From positions 62,001 to 126,000 of the forward strand of contig ARYC01000214.1 of NCBI GenBank assembly GCA_000711775.1: a stretch of DNA of 64,000 nucleotides. The letters run 5' to 3'. The DNA comes from Oxytricha trifallax (Eukaryota > Ciliophora > Spirotrichea > Sporadotrichida > Oxytrichidae). Both the position numbers and the translations under genes were made by a program. The notes below the pieces were generated by a model. It worked only from the letters and a program-made list of their open reading frames with translations, had not been told where the DNA came from and did no database searches. This document shows, piece by piece, positions 22,271 to 33,674 of this stretch. Numbering within the stretch: the first letter of the stretch is position 1; every line of letters begins with the position of its first letter.

Positions 22271-24925
22271 ATGAAAAAAATTACAAACTTTTTAAGCTAA
22301 AAGAAATCCCAAAAACTAAACTAAGAAACTATTCCTATAATTAATAATGGAAGTCGAGACATAATTTCTTAATAAGATGTACAAAAGAAATACTTAATAT
22401 TCGCATTGAAGCTTATTATTGCAAATATTGCATTTCTAGCAATTTAATTTCAAGATTGTCCATCAGAAAGTCTAAATGAATGCTTGTATGATTATGTGAT
22501 TGTCAACATCCCAATGAATTACTCAATAAAAAGCTGATTTAAAATTTAATGTCATTTGTTGACATTTAAAATTTAATATGCCATGTTTTTATTTAGACTC
22601 AATAGAATAAAAGGTTCTTATATAGCATATTTGTAAACCAATTTTTAAGATTTCTTATAATTAATTAATCTCAGTATGATTTAAAAAATTAAGACATGTT
22701 AACTAAGCATTTTAAATTATAAAGAGATAAAATTTTACATTTAATAATATATTGTTTTTATTCCTTTTAAACTATTACTTCATACTTTTTGATTTTGAAT
22801 ACTATAAAAATCTATAACATTTAAAGGCTTTCATAGAAACTAGATAAATGAATCAATTTATTAAACATATATTGGGAAAACAAATGAATAGTAAGGAAAA
22901 TACTAATATTTTATACATTATTTAAACTTATTATTGTAAATTAACAAAAAGTTTATGAAAAAATTGTGATCCCTTAAACCGTAAATATTTTTTTAATATT
23001 GATATAATACTTACTTTCATAATTTTAGGAAATTTAATAAAAATCATTTGTTTTTCTTTGTCTTAAAATTATATATAATCAAAGGATATCACCTTTTTAT
23101 TAATTTAAACAACAACAATATATGATTGGTATGTAAATCAGTGAATGTTACTTTTCTAGTAATATCTGTCAGCTTATTTATAAACTTGCTGAACTTGTCC
23201 TCAAAAGATTTAAGAAATAGCTATCATAATAGAGCTTTGTTCTTCGTCACAACACTTAATTTATTATTCCTTCTGGCAATTTTTTAAACTGTAACGAGAA
23301 AAAGGTTTGGTGGACTTTATACATTCGGATTTATAGTCATAATGAGCATATACTACTTGGTTAAATTAGTGAAATATTTAAGCTTGCGTTTTAAGTAATA
23401 TCTTGGATTTAGAGTGAAACTTTTGGTATTTTTGATAATCATATTCTCAATAAGACAATGGTATTAGCATAAAGTAATAGATAGTTGTAAAGACTGGAAT
23501 AAAGGTCTGTCCTAAGAATTAGATCAATCAAGCTAGTTTTGTGAAATAGAGTAGCCAAACATATGCTTTGTTGAAATGATTGATAGGTGGCAGGATTTCT
23601 CTAAATATCTACATGCAGTTTAATGTGAATATCAAGTTACAGATCAGAGTTTATTTTAAAAGTACTACAATACAGTAAAGCCATTTATTGGACTACCGCT
23701 GAGCAAAGGATTTACATAGGATTAAAGAAAACTTGAAAAATTGCCTTAAAATGTTTTAAATAACTCAGTTGGCTATGATTCACTTGATGATGCACTCAAA
23801 GCAGGTCATGAGGCAATAATCGATTCAAAATAGTCAAAAATTGTAAGTAAGGTTGTTAGAGATAATAAATTGGTAGAATAAAGAAAACTCCTGTAATCTG
23901 AATCAAGAGGAGATCTTCAAGACAATCTGATTTGTTATTTTGTAACTTTAGATTTATTTATTGATTCTTGTATTTACAGATACAGTATCTAGACAAAGAG
24001 CCCACTACAAACTACCAGAGACAATCAAATTTTTTAAAGAATAAGACCATAGAGAATTCTTCAGGCTTCATGCTCTTGAAGATAGAACTTTAGAAAATGG
24101 TCTACTTTTTATGTATGGAGTAACTAGAGAGAATTTAAGTTATGAATAGGCTTTTCCTCCCTATAAAGATAACTATCTACCTCCCTTCGAGAAGAAACTC
24201 GAATCAATTATAGAATACTTAAAAAATTAAGGCTTCATAACTGGCTATGTTTCTAATATATGTGAAACAAACATTTTTTTGCAAGACGATTTCTTTGAAT
24301 AATACGTAAAGAATACCCCAGCCGATCATGAAAATATAGCTACGGCTTGTGATCCACATTTATTTGATTATATAAGAGGTACCTAACAGTTTTCAGGGCA
24401 TTTCTCAATATTCAGACGGTGCATATATGGCAAAGATTCCCATAATTATGTATTCGATTATGCAAAGGAGTTCTTATAGGCTTATAAAAACGATAAAAAG
24501 ATCATAATATTAACACTAATGGATATGCATGAAGGTACAGGAGAAGTAATTAACTATTTAGATAAACCTCTAGCTAATTTTCTGAGAGAAGTTGAGAGAA
24601 AAGAAGACACCTAAAATATATAAAATTTTATTTTTTTCTTAATTATTAATCACCTCAATTATCATGTTTAGTGATCATGGACCACATCTAGGAGGTTTGA
24701 AGAAAAAGCTTGGAGGAGTCTAAGTTTAAAATGAAATATTTAACCCCTATATAATGACAGCCGATCTAAAGGGTTTAAAATCAGATGAGCAGAATAACTT
24801 TGATTTCAATTAACAAAAGTTAATTAAACTTAACCGTTTATTAGTTTTATAAATAACTTATGCTGTTTTAATAAAATTAAGCAAATGAGGAAGGTTTACA
24901 CACCTACATTTTCACAACTTCTTGA
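22271..24925 (+). CDS. Membrane protein with DUF229/sulfatase-like domain
   Basis: Start chosen at 22271 because this frame gives MKKITNFLSQKKSQKLNQET, then the hydrophobic KYLIFALKLIIANIAFLAI and a Cys-rich loop; the later ATG at 22347 is in a poorer frame. After an AT-rich IES (about 22545-23140) come further membrane segments (NRALFFVTTLNLLFLLAIF, YTFGFIVIMSIYYLVKLV, VKLLVFLIIIFSI). A large outside domain follows with DTVSRQRAHYKLPETIKFF, matching the DUF229 pattern where the Asp and Ser sit at the active site, HYKLPET, GYVSNICETN, and MFSDHGPHLGGLKKKLGG (metal-binding DHG of the alkaline-phosphatase/sulfatase fold). It ends HTYIFTTS and TGA at 24923-24925. The likely role is a hydrolase or transferase acting on outside glycans or phosphate/sulfate esters; the substrate is unknown. 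Small IESs occur at about 23930-23975, 24620-24660 and 24820-24885. Confidence 0.85.
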
Positions 24926-25658
24926 AAAATTGGGCATCAGGTTAAAATCATGAGCCAAGTTTAACATCTAAATTAGGAAATGATAAAGAAGTTTGTGATT
25001 TTATTGGCATGAATTGTATTTGTAGGAATTATCCAATTAGTCCAAAGTCAAATAGAGTAAAGTGAATAAGATATAGAATGTTAAAATTAATTTCTTTCTT
25101 CTTTTCTAATATGAGTCTCTTTTAAAACTCTCTCGAATAATTTAAAAAAATTGAATCTTAATTTCATTATTCATGAATAAATTTGTTGTGGAATTATACA
25201 ACATACTAAATTCATGCTTAATAAGACAATCCAAGAATTATTTTAATACTTTCTCTTGATAATTTTTCTTTAAGAGATTTATTTAAGAAATAAAATTATT
25301 CTAGCTTTATAAAGCCCATTAGAGTGTAAGAAAATAAAAGGAAAAATTAAAGAATTCATACTACCATTTTTATTAAATTATACCAATAAAAACTAGCTAA
25401 ATTTCAAGAATTAATAAAAACTAAATTTTCAAGATTTATTTTAAGTAACCAATTTAAGACAATTACCAGTTAAGTGCATTTATTGTAAAAAATTAATTCA
25501 TTGCAATTTTATAAAGAATAGGTAAAAATTCTAAGAATAATTATTTGAATCAATTCAGAATTATACAATAAATGCCAAGCGAATAAATTAATTGAGATCT
25601 ATATAAGCAGAACATTTATAATTAAAATAACAAACAAAAAAACAAACAATACTTACAA
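24926..25658. other. AT-rich intergenic spacer
   Basis: No coding island or repeat recognised. The last 60 bases (ACAAACAAAAAAACAAACAA-like, before the ATG at 25659) probably form the leader of the next gene. Confidence 0.4.
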
Positions 25659-28600
25659 ATGAAGAAATTATTCCTTGCTGGAGCTGTCCTCGTAGCCACT
25701 GTCTGCGGTACTGCCGTTGAAGCCGAAAAGTTTAAAAATTACAATTGCAAGTTCTCACATGCACAAAAGTCAGCCATTACTCCAAACACTCTCGCTCAAA
25801 GCTATTATTTTTTATTTATAGATTAGAAAATAGATAAATTACAATTTATGATAATAAGTTAGAGTGAAAACAGGTAAAAATTAAGGGAAAAAGTTGCTCA
25901 TTCACAAAAAATTGTGAGACTCATTTCATAAAAGTCAAGTAAGTTGCACTTTCCTTTAACTTATATTGTACTTTCTGTTTTTAATATTTATTTTTTTATT
26001 ATTATTTAAATTTCAATTATTTTCATGGCCTGACAACCTTTTAAATAATTGTCAGGCCATAATTTTTGATTAATGGTTTTAACTTGTACGATTATCAATG
26101 ATTTGAAATTTATTCTTTAACTTCTAATATTTTTGTTTTTCTTTTTATTGAATTTCCTACTTTTATTTTCCTTTTCAATATTGTTTAAAACTTTTGCTTT
26201 TAGTTAAAGTCCAAATGGCTTTTATAGGGTGCCTTTTTGAATATCTTGAATGATATTGATGGACCCTTTATATTTAATAGGGATACTTAGAACAATTTTC
26301 TAAATCCTTTTCAATAATTCTTAATTATTTTTGGAAAATAACATCTAAAATTACCTCGCCTGACAATTATTTTAAAGGTTGTCAGTCCAGATCAATATAT
26401 TACAGACTTATAGAATTCTTAACTACAGCATCTTGACATATTTCTTAGAATTCACAATTCCTGATTGAAAATATTTTAAGTTTCAACAAAGTTCAACTCA
26501 CTTCAACAGAAGCCATTGGTAAGTATAAGAATCTGAACAAGAAAGACTTTATTTAACTTGACTTTTATGAATTCTAAGAATCTTTTATATTTTTAAAACT
26601 CTTTCAACAATAGAATAATTTACAGACAGATTAGTAATGCCAATCTATAAGATTAAAATGAGAAAGTATATTTTAATAAATAAAAAAGCTATGGAGACTG
26701 CAGAATCGATTATGATTATACCTGCAAAGCTCAACATTTGGAGAACTGCTTGTACAACGATATTAGAAACCCTTAAATCCCTTAAATTAGGTTAAAAGGC
26801 CTTTGATTTGTAGATAACTTGTAAGGTTGGGGTTATTAATTAAATACTCCTCAAAAGTTACAATCTTTAGTCGTCTATTAATGAAGTAGTGAATATAGAG
26901 TTAATGTTTATACTTTGTTATAGTTGTGAGATATACAATGACAATGAATAAAGTCAGATCAGTAGTCAACTAAAAGTTAATTGCAATGCTCTTAAAGCTA
27001 AGTCAAACAACACTTCGCTTTCACTGCCTTATAACAGTATAATTAAAGCAATAATAGCTAAATTTTAAGCCTAAGAGGAAGTCAAAGCTCTTAAAAAATC
27101 ATATTGATTATCTTATCAATGAAAAAACTATATTATATTAGGCTCATTTCTCTCTGACCAACGGTATACTATGTTTCATCGCCAGTTTCATAATTTGAAG
27201 ATCTCTGCATAGTCTGTTTCAAACATTTATAAACGAGAGAGTATCTCTTAAAAGGTGTGAATCGTATCAAGAGAGTGATTGATTACATCATGCCATTTTC
27301 CAACAATAACTTTAATTATGTTTATGAATAAATGGAGAGAGCTTAATAGTACAATGCATAGGTTATACATGCAGACGAGCTGTGTGTACCTTTAATCATC
27401 TTTACTAGAATTCATGATCTTAATGACATAGAAATATAAAGAGGTTTAAGACCAAGATACAAATGTAAAAACTATAGCAATTCTTGTAAGTATTATTGAG
27501 GATGTTGGATTAGAAAATTATGTTATACATCCTCGCTTTTTAAAAACAGAGTAGAAGATTAAGTTATTAGAGCATCTAAGAGGGAAGAACATTTAATAAA
27601 AGATTATACAATTCGTTGGAAATCTTTCTGTTCATAAGACAAATGAAATTAAGATTAATCATATACAACTTAGAATAACACCAGTATTTACGTGGCTAAG
27701 AATCTACAGTTCAATGGAACTGAAAACTACTTGGATATAATAAGAGGTCATTGCAAGAAACTGATGCTAAACAGCTTGATTTTATGGCCTTTCAATAGAT
27801 ATAGTACAATTCAATAAATGTTAAGAAAAAAGAGCAGAAAATTAGTGGGTTCTAAAATTTATTTTTCTATCAGGCTTAATCAATTGATCTTCAACGACCA
27901 AAACAAGTTAGGGAGCCCTCCAAAGCACCCAAAAATTTAATATAGAATTATTCCTAAATCTAGATAGAATTGTGTAAATCGGACCAATTAAGAATTTAAT
28001 CATTTTGATCAGATGAAATCAAGCTGGTATCTTTAAATGAAGGAGAAAGAGAAGCCAAAGCCTCTTTATACTTAAAGAATGAAAAAAATGATAGAAAGAA
28101 TGATTTCATTAAGTGACATAAGCAGTATTCTTATTCAAGAGATTTAGTGAAGAATCATTTATAAGTCTAGAATTAAGAATTAGAAGTTGAAGATATAGAA
28201 CCTTAATTGAAGTTACTCAACAAAAGAAAAGCGAGGAATATTTTAATGTAACAATGCCTGAATTAACGAGAATAAGATAACCTAAAGAAGGCTCGCAATC
28301 AACTAACCTCTGAATTCATAAAAATAAGAATCACAGTTTAATAAAAATATACCAGTTCTTGAATAGATTGATTTAGATCCTTCACTTTAAAGTCCTCTGA
28401 TTCTAAATGACTCCTTTGATAAAAAAATACATCAATATTCTTAGGTTTATCCTTTCAAAATTTTTTTAATAATGATAAATATTTAATGGACTTCAATAAT
28501 GAGTATCAAGTACTTACTCAAGCCTAGTTTAAAAAAGGTAATTACTTATTCAAGCCAGATTATGCTCTCCTTTCCAAGGATCATATTGTTTTTAGATTTT

Positions 28601-30439
28601 CAAACTATAAAATAACCATTAGAAAATTCATAGCAGATCAGGGCAATCATAAGCAGATTTTATTAATAGCAAATTAAACCTTGTAAAAAAAACTCCTCAA
28701 GTTAGCTTGTTCACAGAGACTTGAAGTCTGAGCTTACAAGTAAGAGTGAAAATAATCGATTTCAAGGAAGAGTTATGGGGGAAACCCTGACAGTTATCGA
28801 GAGAAAAACAATTCGTCAAATTGATGAGCAGCAACGAATTATACAATTAATAGAAAATAATAAGAGTATCTTAATTTAGGAAATAATAAGTGTTAACCAA
28901 ACCAGACCCTTGATCAAACATATGAAATGACCCCCTGGCGGGGGCAGATAAAATTTTTTCTCAAATTTTTAAATAATTTAAAAATCTCTAAAACGTTGAA
29001 ATTACTTATTTTAATTTAATGAATAAGTCTCTACGACTACTAATGATCATTTTATGAAATCTAATGAACCTATCATATAGTTTTATAGTGCATTGACTAG
29101 TAAAATAAAAATAAGTTTTACTTTAAATGAAAAGATATGCAATATTATATTTTAGTTTATATTTTCAAGTTTATCAATAACTATCTTAATTACCTGAATA
29201 CTCACTTGAAAATAAAACTTAATTCATCTCTAAAATTATAAGTAAATTTTATTTTTGATATTATAGAAACTATGTGAGTAATTTTCAAGTGAAGTATTCA
29301 GGGAATTAAGATAGTTATTGATAAACTTGAAAATATAATATTGCATATCTTTTCATTTTAAGTAAAACTTATTGTTATTTTACTAGTCAATGCACTATAA
29401 AAACTATAAGATAGATTCATTAGATTTCATAAAATGATCATTAGTAGTCTTAGAGACATATTCATTAAATTAAAATAAGTTATTTCAATGTTTTAGAGAT
29501 TTTTAAATTAATTAAAAAATTTGAGAAAAAATTTTATCTGCCCCCGCCAGGGCCATTATCCAAACACATTAATTAAGTAATTTAAGTAATGAATGAATAG
29601 ATTAAGCATCAGACTTAACCATATTCTTTTTAAATAAATCATTTGAAGTGATATTATTAAGTTCTTTTTACTATGAATTACATATTAAGATGTAATAATA
29701 ACCCAAACCCCTAAAAAATTGACTTCAATTCAAAGAATTATTAAACAGCTTCAAGATTATTTGGGTTTTGATTACCCTATACGGACCCAACGTTGTTCTT
29801 GTTAACTTAGACAACAGATGCCAAGTCGAGAAATACGAGAAGGAGGGTATCTTCCTCCAAACCGGTGATCTTCTCTTCGTTATATCAAATTATTATAAGT
29901 TAAAAGTTACTGGTAGAGAGAACAAGTGCGCTGGTCAAGATTATTATATTTTAATAAAGATTAACATTTTCTAAATTTAAGTTATAATCTGCTATTAAAA
30001 TTTATACACGCTTATAATAAGTAAAATTAAAATTTAAGAGTGGGAAGAGCCATTCAAAACACTAGGTAAAATATTAATTTTGAGCTTAACTTCTAAAAAG
30101 TCAATTTTTTTTAAATAAATGATTCTGGTCCCACAATCCCCTTGATTACGACATCCTTTTCCCCGGTCTTGACTATGATATGCCACTCATCACTGACCCC
30201 CGCTCTAAGTAGGAAATCGTTGTTCTTGAGGCTGTTGGAACTGGAAGAACTAAATTTTTATATTGCTTATTAGATAAACTACTTACTAGATTAACCTCTA
30301 CTGGGGTAAAGAGGCCGTAAGAGAAGTTGATCTTGATGTCTATGTCAACGAGCAACCAGGCTTAACTGTTGCCACCCCAAGATTCCTAAAAAAAATATAT
30401 ATAGTTTTACTGAATTCAAAGTTTAAATTCTCATGCTGA
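25659..30439 (+). CDS. Secreted protein family X, member 2, split by IESs and a TBE transposon
   Basis: MDS1 (25659-25805) encodes a signal peptide (MKKLFLAGAVLVATVCGTAV). The 8-bp string AAAGCTAT ends it (25798-25805) and recurs at 26685-26692; joining there continues QSYGDCRIDYDYTCKAQHLE in frame to NDI at 26764. A TBE copy (26765-29770) follows, flanked by ATT on both sides; keeping one ATT gives NDITLYGPNVVLVNLDNRC, again in frame. Next, QTGDLLFV is followed by a 27-bp IES (29882-29908, pointer GTTA) and TGRENKCAG. A larger gap leads to a segment at about 30127-30252 (DPRSKQEIVVLEAVGTGR), a 29-bp IES (30253-30281, pointer AACTA), then NLYWGKEAVREVDLDVYVNE and TVATPRF. Possible stop at 30437-30439. 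Function unknown; family as for member 1. Confidence 0.8.
25806..26692. other. IES of about 887 bp with pointer AAAGCTAT
   Basis: The spacer between the two copies of AAAGCTAT is AT-rich and non-coding, and its removal (with one pointer copy) leaves a continuous protein frame of 49 + 24 codons. It carries a small inverted-repeat element (26027-26391). Confidence 0.8.
26027..26391. mobile_element. MITE-like element with self-palindromic ends
   Basis: The left end GGCCTGACAACC...TTGTCAGGCCA (26027-26060) is itself a hairpin. The right end (about 26358-26391), reverse-complemented, matches it: GGACTGACAACC...TTGTCAGGCGA. The element is about 365 bp, with no coding frame, and sits inside the IES. 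It resembles a non-autonomous DNA element; family not identified. Target duplication not clear. Confidence 0.55.
26765..29770 (+). mobile_element. TBE-like DNA transposon copy 1, decayed
   Basis: The left end starts AGAAACCCTTAAATCCC and continues with TTTGATTTGTAG, and the right end closes with AACCCAAACCCC...TTTGGGTTTTG; both match the ends of the copy at 50281-55505 and are degenerate C4A4-type ends. ATT flanks both sides (26762-26764, 29771-29773), as expected of TBE elements, which target ANT. Inside are remains of the transposase (about 26900-27830; HADE and MFHRQF are visible) and of the zinc-finger/kinase ORF (about 27960-28925; SSWYL, LKLLNKRKARN and a kinase-like part). The middle '22-kDa' ORF is absent, so there is an internal deletion. 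Several in-frame TGAs and shifts show it is dead. A 620-bp palindrome (28933-29552) is inserted near its right end. Confidence 0.85.
28933..29552. repeat. Long palindrome A (about 620 bp), foldback element
   Basis: The left arm starts CCCTGGCGGGGGCAGATAAA and the right arm ends with its reverse complement. Arms are about 290 bp with a few indels and mismatches (for example around 29085-29100 versus 29385-29400), separated by a short loop holding AATTCATCTCTAAAATT (29221-29237). No ORF. It lies inside TBE copy 1, so it inserted or formed there. Confidence 0.85.
29882..29908. other. 27-bp IES, pointer GTTA
   Basis: GTTA at 29879-29882 and 29906-29909 bracket AT-only DNA. Removing 27 bp turns GDLLFV-(spacer)-TGRENK into a continuous frame, as in the paralogue, which reads GDYIIVTGRQK without a break. 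Confidence 0.75.
30253..30281. other. 29-bp IES, pointer AACTA
   Basis: AACTA at 30248-30252 and 30277-30281. Removal joins AVGTGRT to TYQINLYWGKEAV in frame; the LYWG block then aligns with both paralogues. Confidence 0.65.
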
Positions 30440-30829
30440 ACAGATGATTGATTCTCACTTCATTTGCTTGTGACTTGAGAAGCTTTATTTGCACATTATA
30501 CTAATTAATCATAGATATACTTCTCTGCATTTATTTACTCTTAAATTTTATAATGTTTTTTTAAATTCACATTTTTAAATTACGACCTAATAATTCTCTT
30601 TTTTTTAATGCTTTTTTTGAATTGAAAGTCGGAGAAGAGAACTGACACACTACTCATATAACTTTTAATTCACTAAATAACTTTCAAAATATTTTGTGCT
30701 TTACTTTTCCCTTTAATGATACTATTAATCTCTCTTAAATTATCCTTTATTAAATTAAACACTCTATACTCTATTTTTCATTAAATTTTATAGGATAAAA
30801 AATTACTAAAAATATTTTATATGTTTTTT
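30440..30829. other. AT-rich intergenic spacer
   Basis: No coding island. It leads into the palindrome at 30830. Confidence 0.35.
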
Positions 30830-31451
30830 GGGGGGGGGCAACACCTGAACCAGTAACTTTTTTTCATATTTATATCCTTCTTAAAACCCTATAAATACAT
30901 GACTAAGGTCAATTATAGGTCAATAAATCTGAATTCATCTCTAAAATTTACCCTAGACTACTCCCTCGGGTCTAAAAGATCAACTTTATATATAAGTTTA
31001 TCATAAAAAAAATCAGTTTTTTAAAAGATTTTTTTCAAAATTTTTTCTTAATTTTTTCTTGATTTTTGATTAATATAAGCAATTCAAATCTATTCTATTG
31101 AAGTATCTATTAAAAGATAGGGTGGTATACCAAATCCATAATAAAATATACTATCCACCCTATCTTTTAATAGATACTTCAATAGAATAGATTTGAATTG
31201 CTTATATTAATCAAAAATCAAGAAAAAATTAAGAAAAAATTTTGAAAAAAATCTTTTAAAAAACTGATTTTTTTTATGATAAACTTATATATAAAGTTGA
31301 TCTTTTAGACCCGAGGGAGTAGTCTAGGGTAAATTTTAGAGATGAATTCAGATTTATTGACCTATAATTGACCTTAGTCATGTATTTATAGGGTTTTAAG
31401 AAGGATATAAATATGAAAAAAAGTTACTGGTTCAGGTGTTGCCCCCCCCCC
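30830..31451. repeat. Long palindrome B (about 622 bp) with G/C homopolymer ends
   Basis: A run of nine Gs (30830-30838) followed by CAACACCTGAACCAGTAAC is mirrored by GTTACTGGTTCAGGTGTTG and ten Cs (31442-31451). Arms of about 296 bp are essentially identical by eye; the loop is about 29 bp (31126-31154). No ORF. It contains GAATTCATCTCTAAAATTTA, of which 17 bp also occur in the loop of palindrome A, so the two may be related. Near-identity of arms implies recent formation, repair by copying, or an assembly/amplification hairpin. Confidence 0.9.
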
Positions 31452-31877
31452 GTTTTTTAATTTGAAAAAGTAAGTAAATTGGGATAAATAGAATGAAAAG
31501 TAAAAATAAATGAATAAAAGCAAGAATTAATAAGCTTTATTTCTATTTTTGGTGACATATAGATATATGAGCAAACAAATAAGACAAAAGGAGTTAAATC
31601 TTTTCATAAAAGTGAAAACATTAAAGAGTGAGTAAGTTGTTAATTAATAAAGTACTAACTAAAATAATTTAATTATTCAAATTCCTGATCAAAGTTAGTT
31701 ATTATATGTTGGACACTTTTAATCTGGTAGCTAATTTAATTTTTTCACTCAAAATTTAATATATAATTGCAAATGAGTGATCGATAGATAAAATATTATG
31801 GAAAATAACGCCAATTTCATGTCCCAATTAATAAACTAAAAATTATTGGTATATTAATTTTACATATATTTTCACAT
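31452..31877. other. AT-rich spacer
   Basis: No supported gene or repeat. It lies between palindrome B and the minus-strand ORF ending at 31878. Confidence 0.35.
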
Positions 31878-32228
31878 TCAGTAGGTGGGATCTTCGTTTA
31901 CCAGTCCATTGCCAGTGTTGGCCGAGTTGTATTGACCATTATTTGTTTGTTAATTAGTTGATGTTATACTGGTATTGTCAGAATTGTTTCATTGAGTAGC
32001 TGGGGTAGTAGTAGTATCTGATGCTGATGAATCAGTGGTGGTTGTGGTATCAGTAGTAGTTGTGGTATCTTAGGTCTGTTGCTTAGCTTCGTTCAGGAAT
32101 TCATCTGACTCTGCAGATCTGTGGTTGACAGCCATAGCTGCTGGTCTTGATGGGCTTTCTTCAGAGGATCCACTAATGGAGACAGTGGCCTTTGATGAAT
32201 CAGCTGAAGTTGTACCGTTTTAAGTCAT
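31878..32228 (-). CDS. Small Thr/Ser/Asp-rich ORF with internal in-frame TGA
   Basis: ATG at 32228 gives MTQNGTTSADSSKATVSISG, then SSEESPSRPAAMAVNHRSAE, DEFLNEAKQQTQ and a Thr/Asp tract (DTTTTTDTTTTTDSSASDTT). After 79 codons there is TGA (31989-31991). The same frame continues for 36 more codons of similar composition (NNSDNTSITSTNQQTNNGQY, ANTGNGLVNEDPTY) to a second TGA at 31878-31880. Either the protein is 79 residues and the tail is chance or 3' UTR, or the TGA is read through, edited out, or a germline defect. GC content is well above the surrounding DNA, which supports it as expressed sequence. No family recognised; no signal peptide. Confidence 0.6.
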
Positions 32229-32650
32229 TTTAAAACCTATAGATTCGCTTCAAATCAGCTTAAAATCATTTATGTTAGGCGATTTTATCACATTTATAAG
32301 TAAAAATAAATTCATAATATTAAAAGGATACAAAACTCTATAGGTATTAGAGAGTATTTTTTTATAAACTGATTGCAGATATTTTTCATAGTCAATTTAA
32401 TATTTAAATGACTTTTTAATTGAGGTATTGTCGATTAATAAGTTTTAAAAAATCATCTATTAATTAATCATTTGAATAATTTTCCTTGCCAAACTAATAA
32501 AGCATAAAATTATGGGTTGATATTATCTCAATGAAATAAATATTGTTATTTATTAAATTAATCACAAAAAAAACAATTAAATTCCTTGTTAGGACTTAAC
32601 TTTTACTTAGAAATATATTAAGAAAATATAACAAATAGAGTATATCCTAA
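32229..32650. other. AT-rich intergenic spacer
   Basis: Separates the small ORF start from the 3' end of the third secreted paralogue. Nothing recognised. Confidence 0.35.
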
Positions 32651-32659
32651 TATGAAATT

Positions 32660-33674
32660 AATATAATATATTTGAACTTTATTCCTGCCATGCTTGAGCC
32701 ACCTTCAGCCCCAGCGAAACCACCATGAAACTTATCCTTGCCATCACTGTTTAAGAAAATATTTTGATCTTTTAAATTAATTATTAAACTAAATCACTGC
32801 AGCATGCGCCAAAGCGTGGTTCTACTATTCCAAGTTATAATTGCTAGTTGACATAGATAGGAATGGATACTTCTCTCACTATTTGGAAACCCCAGTAAAG
32901 TACAACCTTAAAGTGAGTGAATCCTGTTGAAATATAAAATAATCGAATTTCATATTAAAATCCCATAATAATAATATGAAGTAATTTATAGATAGTTTTA
33001 TTTAGGAAAATACCTTGTAACAAAAAGAATGCCTAGTTATAGCATGGAGCACCAATAACACGATCTTCAAAGTCTTATGTCTTGGCAACAATTATAAATT
33101 CGCATGAAATATTATCAAACTGAAAGCTTGATATACAGAAATAAATCTAAAAAATACGTACATTTTTAGTGAATTTTTTGGTCAAGGCATCCGCAGAAAG
33201 GCTCAGTCCAGAGTTACCAGGCTTCTGGCTTTTGTCTGCCAGTCACAATAATGTAATCTCCCGTTTAGATAAACACTCCATAACTCATGTATTTTGCAAG
33301 TTAGCACTTATCATCCAAGTTAATAACCACCACATTACCACCGTAAGTGGGAACATGATTGATTTTATAATACCATAATTTAAGCCAAAATTAATAGAAA
33401 TTGAAAATTTTTAACTGTTGATGAGGCAACTTTCAATTCCCTTTGCGGTAGGGGTATAATCATAGTCAATTGATTTATCAACTTCAGCCTAAGCCAGGAC
33501 TTCTGTCTCTGCTTGAGCCAAAACACATTCCTCGGATTGTGCCAAAACATAGTCTTAAGGTTAAGCCTTCTCCTACAGTTGACTCTTTAATCTAATAGCT
33601 TGAGTGTACTCGGAGAGCATCAGCATAGCAAGGAGACCCAAGCCAAGCAAATTGAGTTTTGTTGTTTAGCGCAT
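32660..33674 (-). CDS. Secreted protein family X, member 3
   Basis: ATG at 33674 gives a signal-like N-terminus (MRQTTKLNLLGLGLLAMLML), then QEKAQPQDYVLAQSEECVLA and DKSIDYDYTPTAKGIESCLI, which lines up with RIDYDYTCKAQHLENCLYN of member 2. After an interruption near 33380-33420 come YGGNVVVINLDDKCQLAKYM, FIQTGDYIIVTGRQKPEAW (about 33300), EFIIVAKTQDFEDRVIGAPC (about 33090), LYWGFQIVREVSIPIYVNQQ (about 32860) and KFHGGFAGAEGGSSMAGI (about 32720). The stop is unclear beyond about 32660. The shared order DYDYT - NVVxxNLD - QTGD...VTGR - YWG...REV...YVN with member 2 is strong evidence of homology. Role unknown; secretion is inferred from the N-terminus. Confidence 0.75.

Noticed and set aside
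30830-31451. Palindromes as pure assembly artefacts
   Set aside because: Considered, because near-identical arms can arise from amplification hairpins. Kept as real because four different palindromes exist, two have diverged arms with indels, and three share placement inside TBE copies; long reads are still needed for B.
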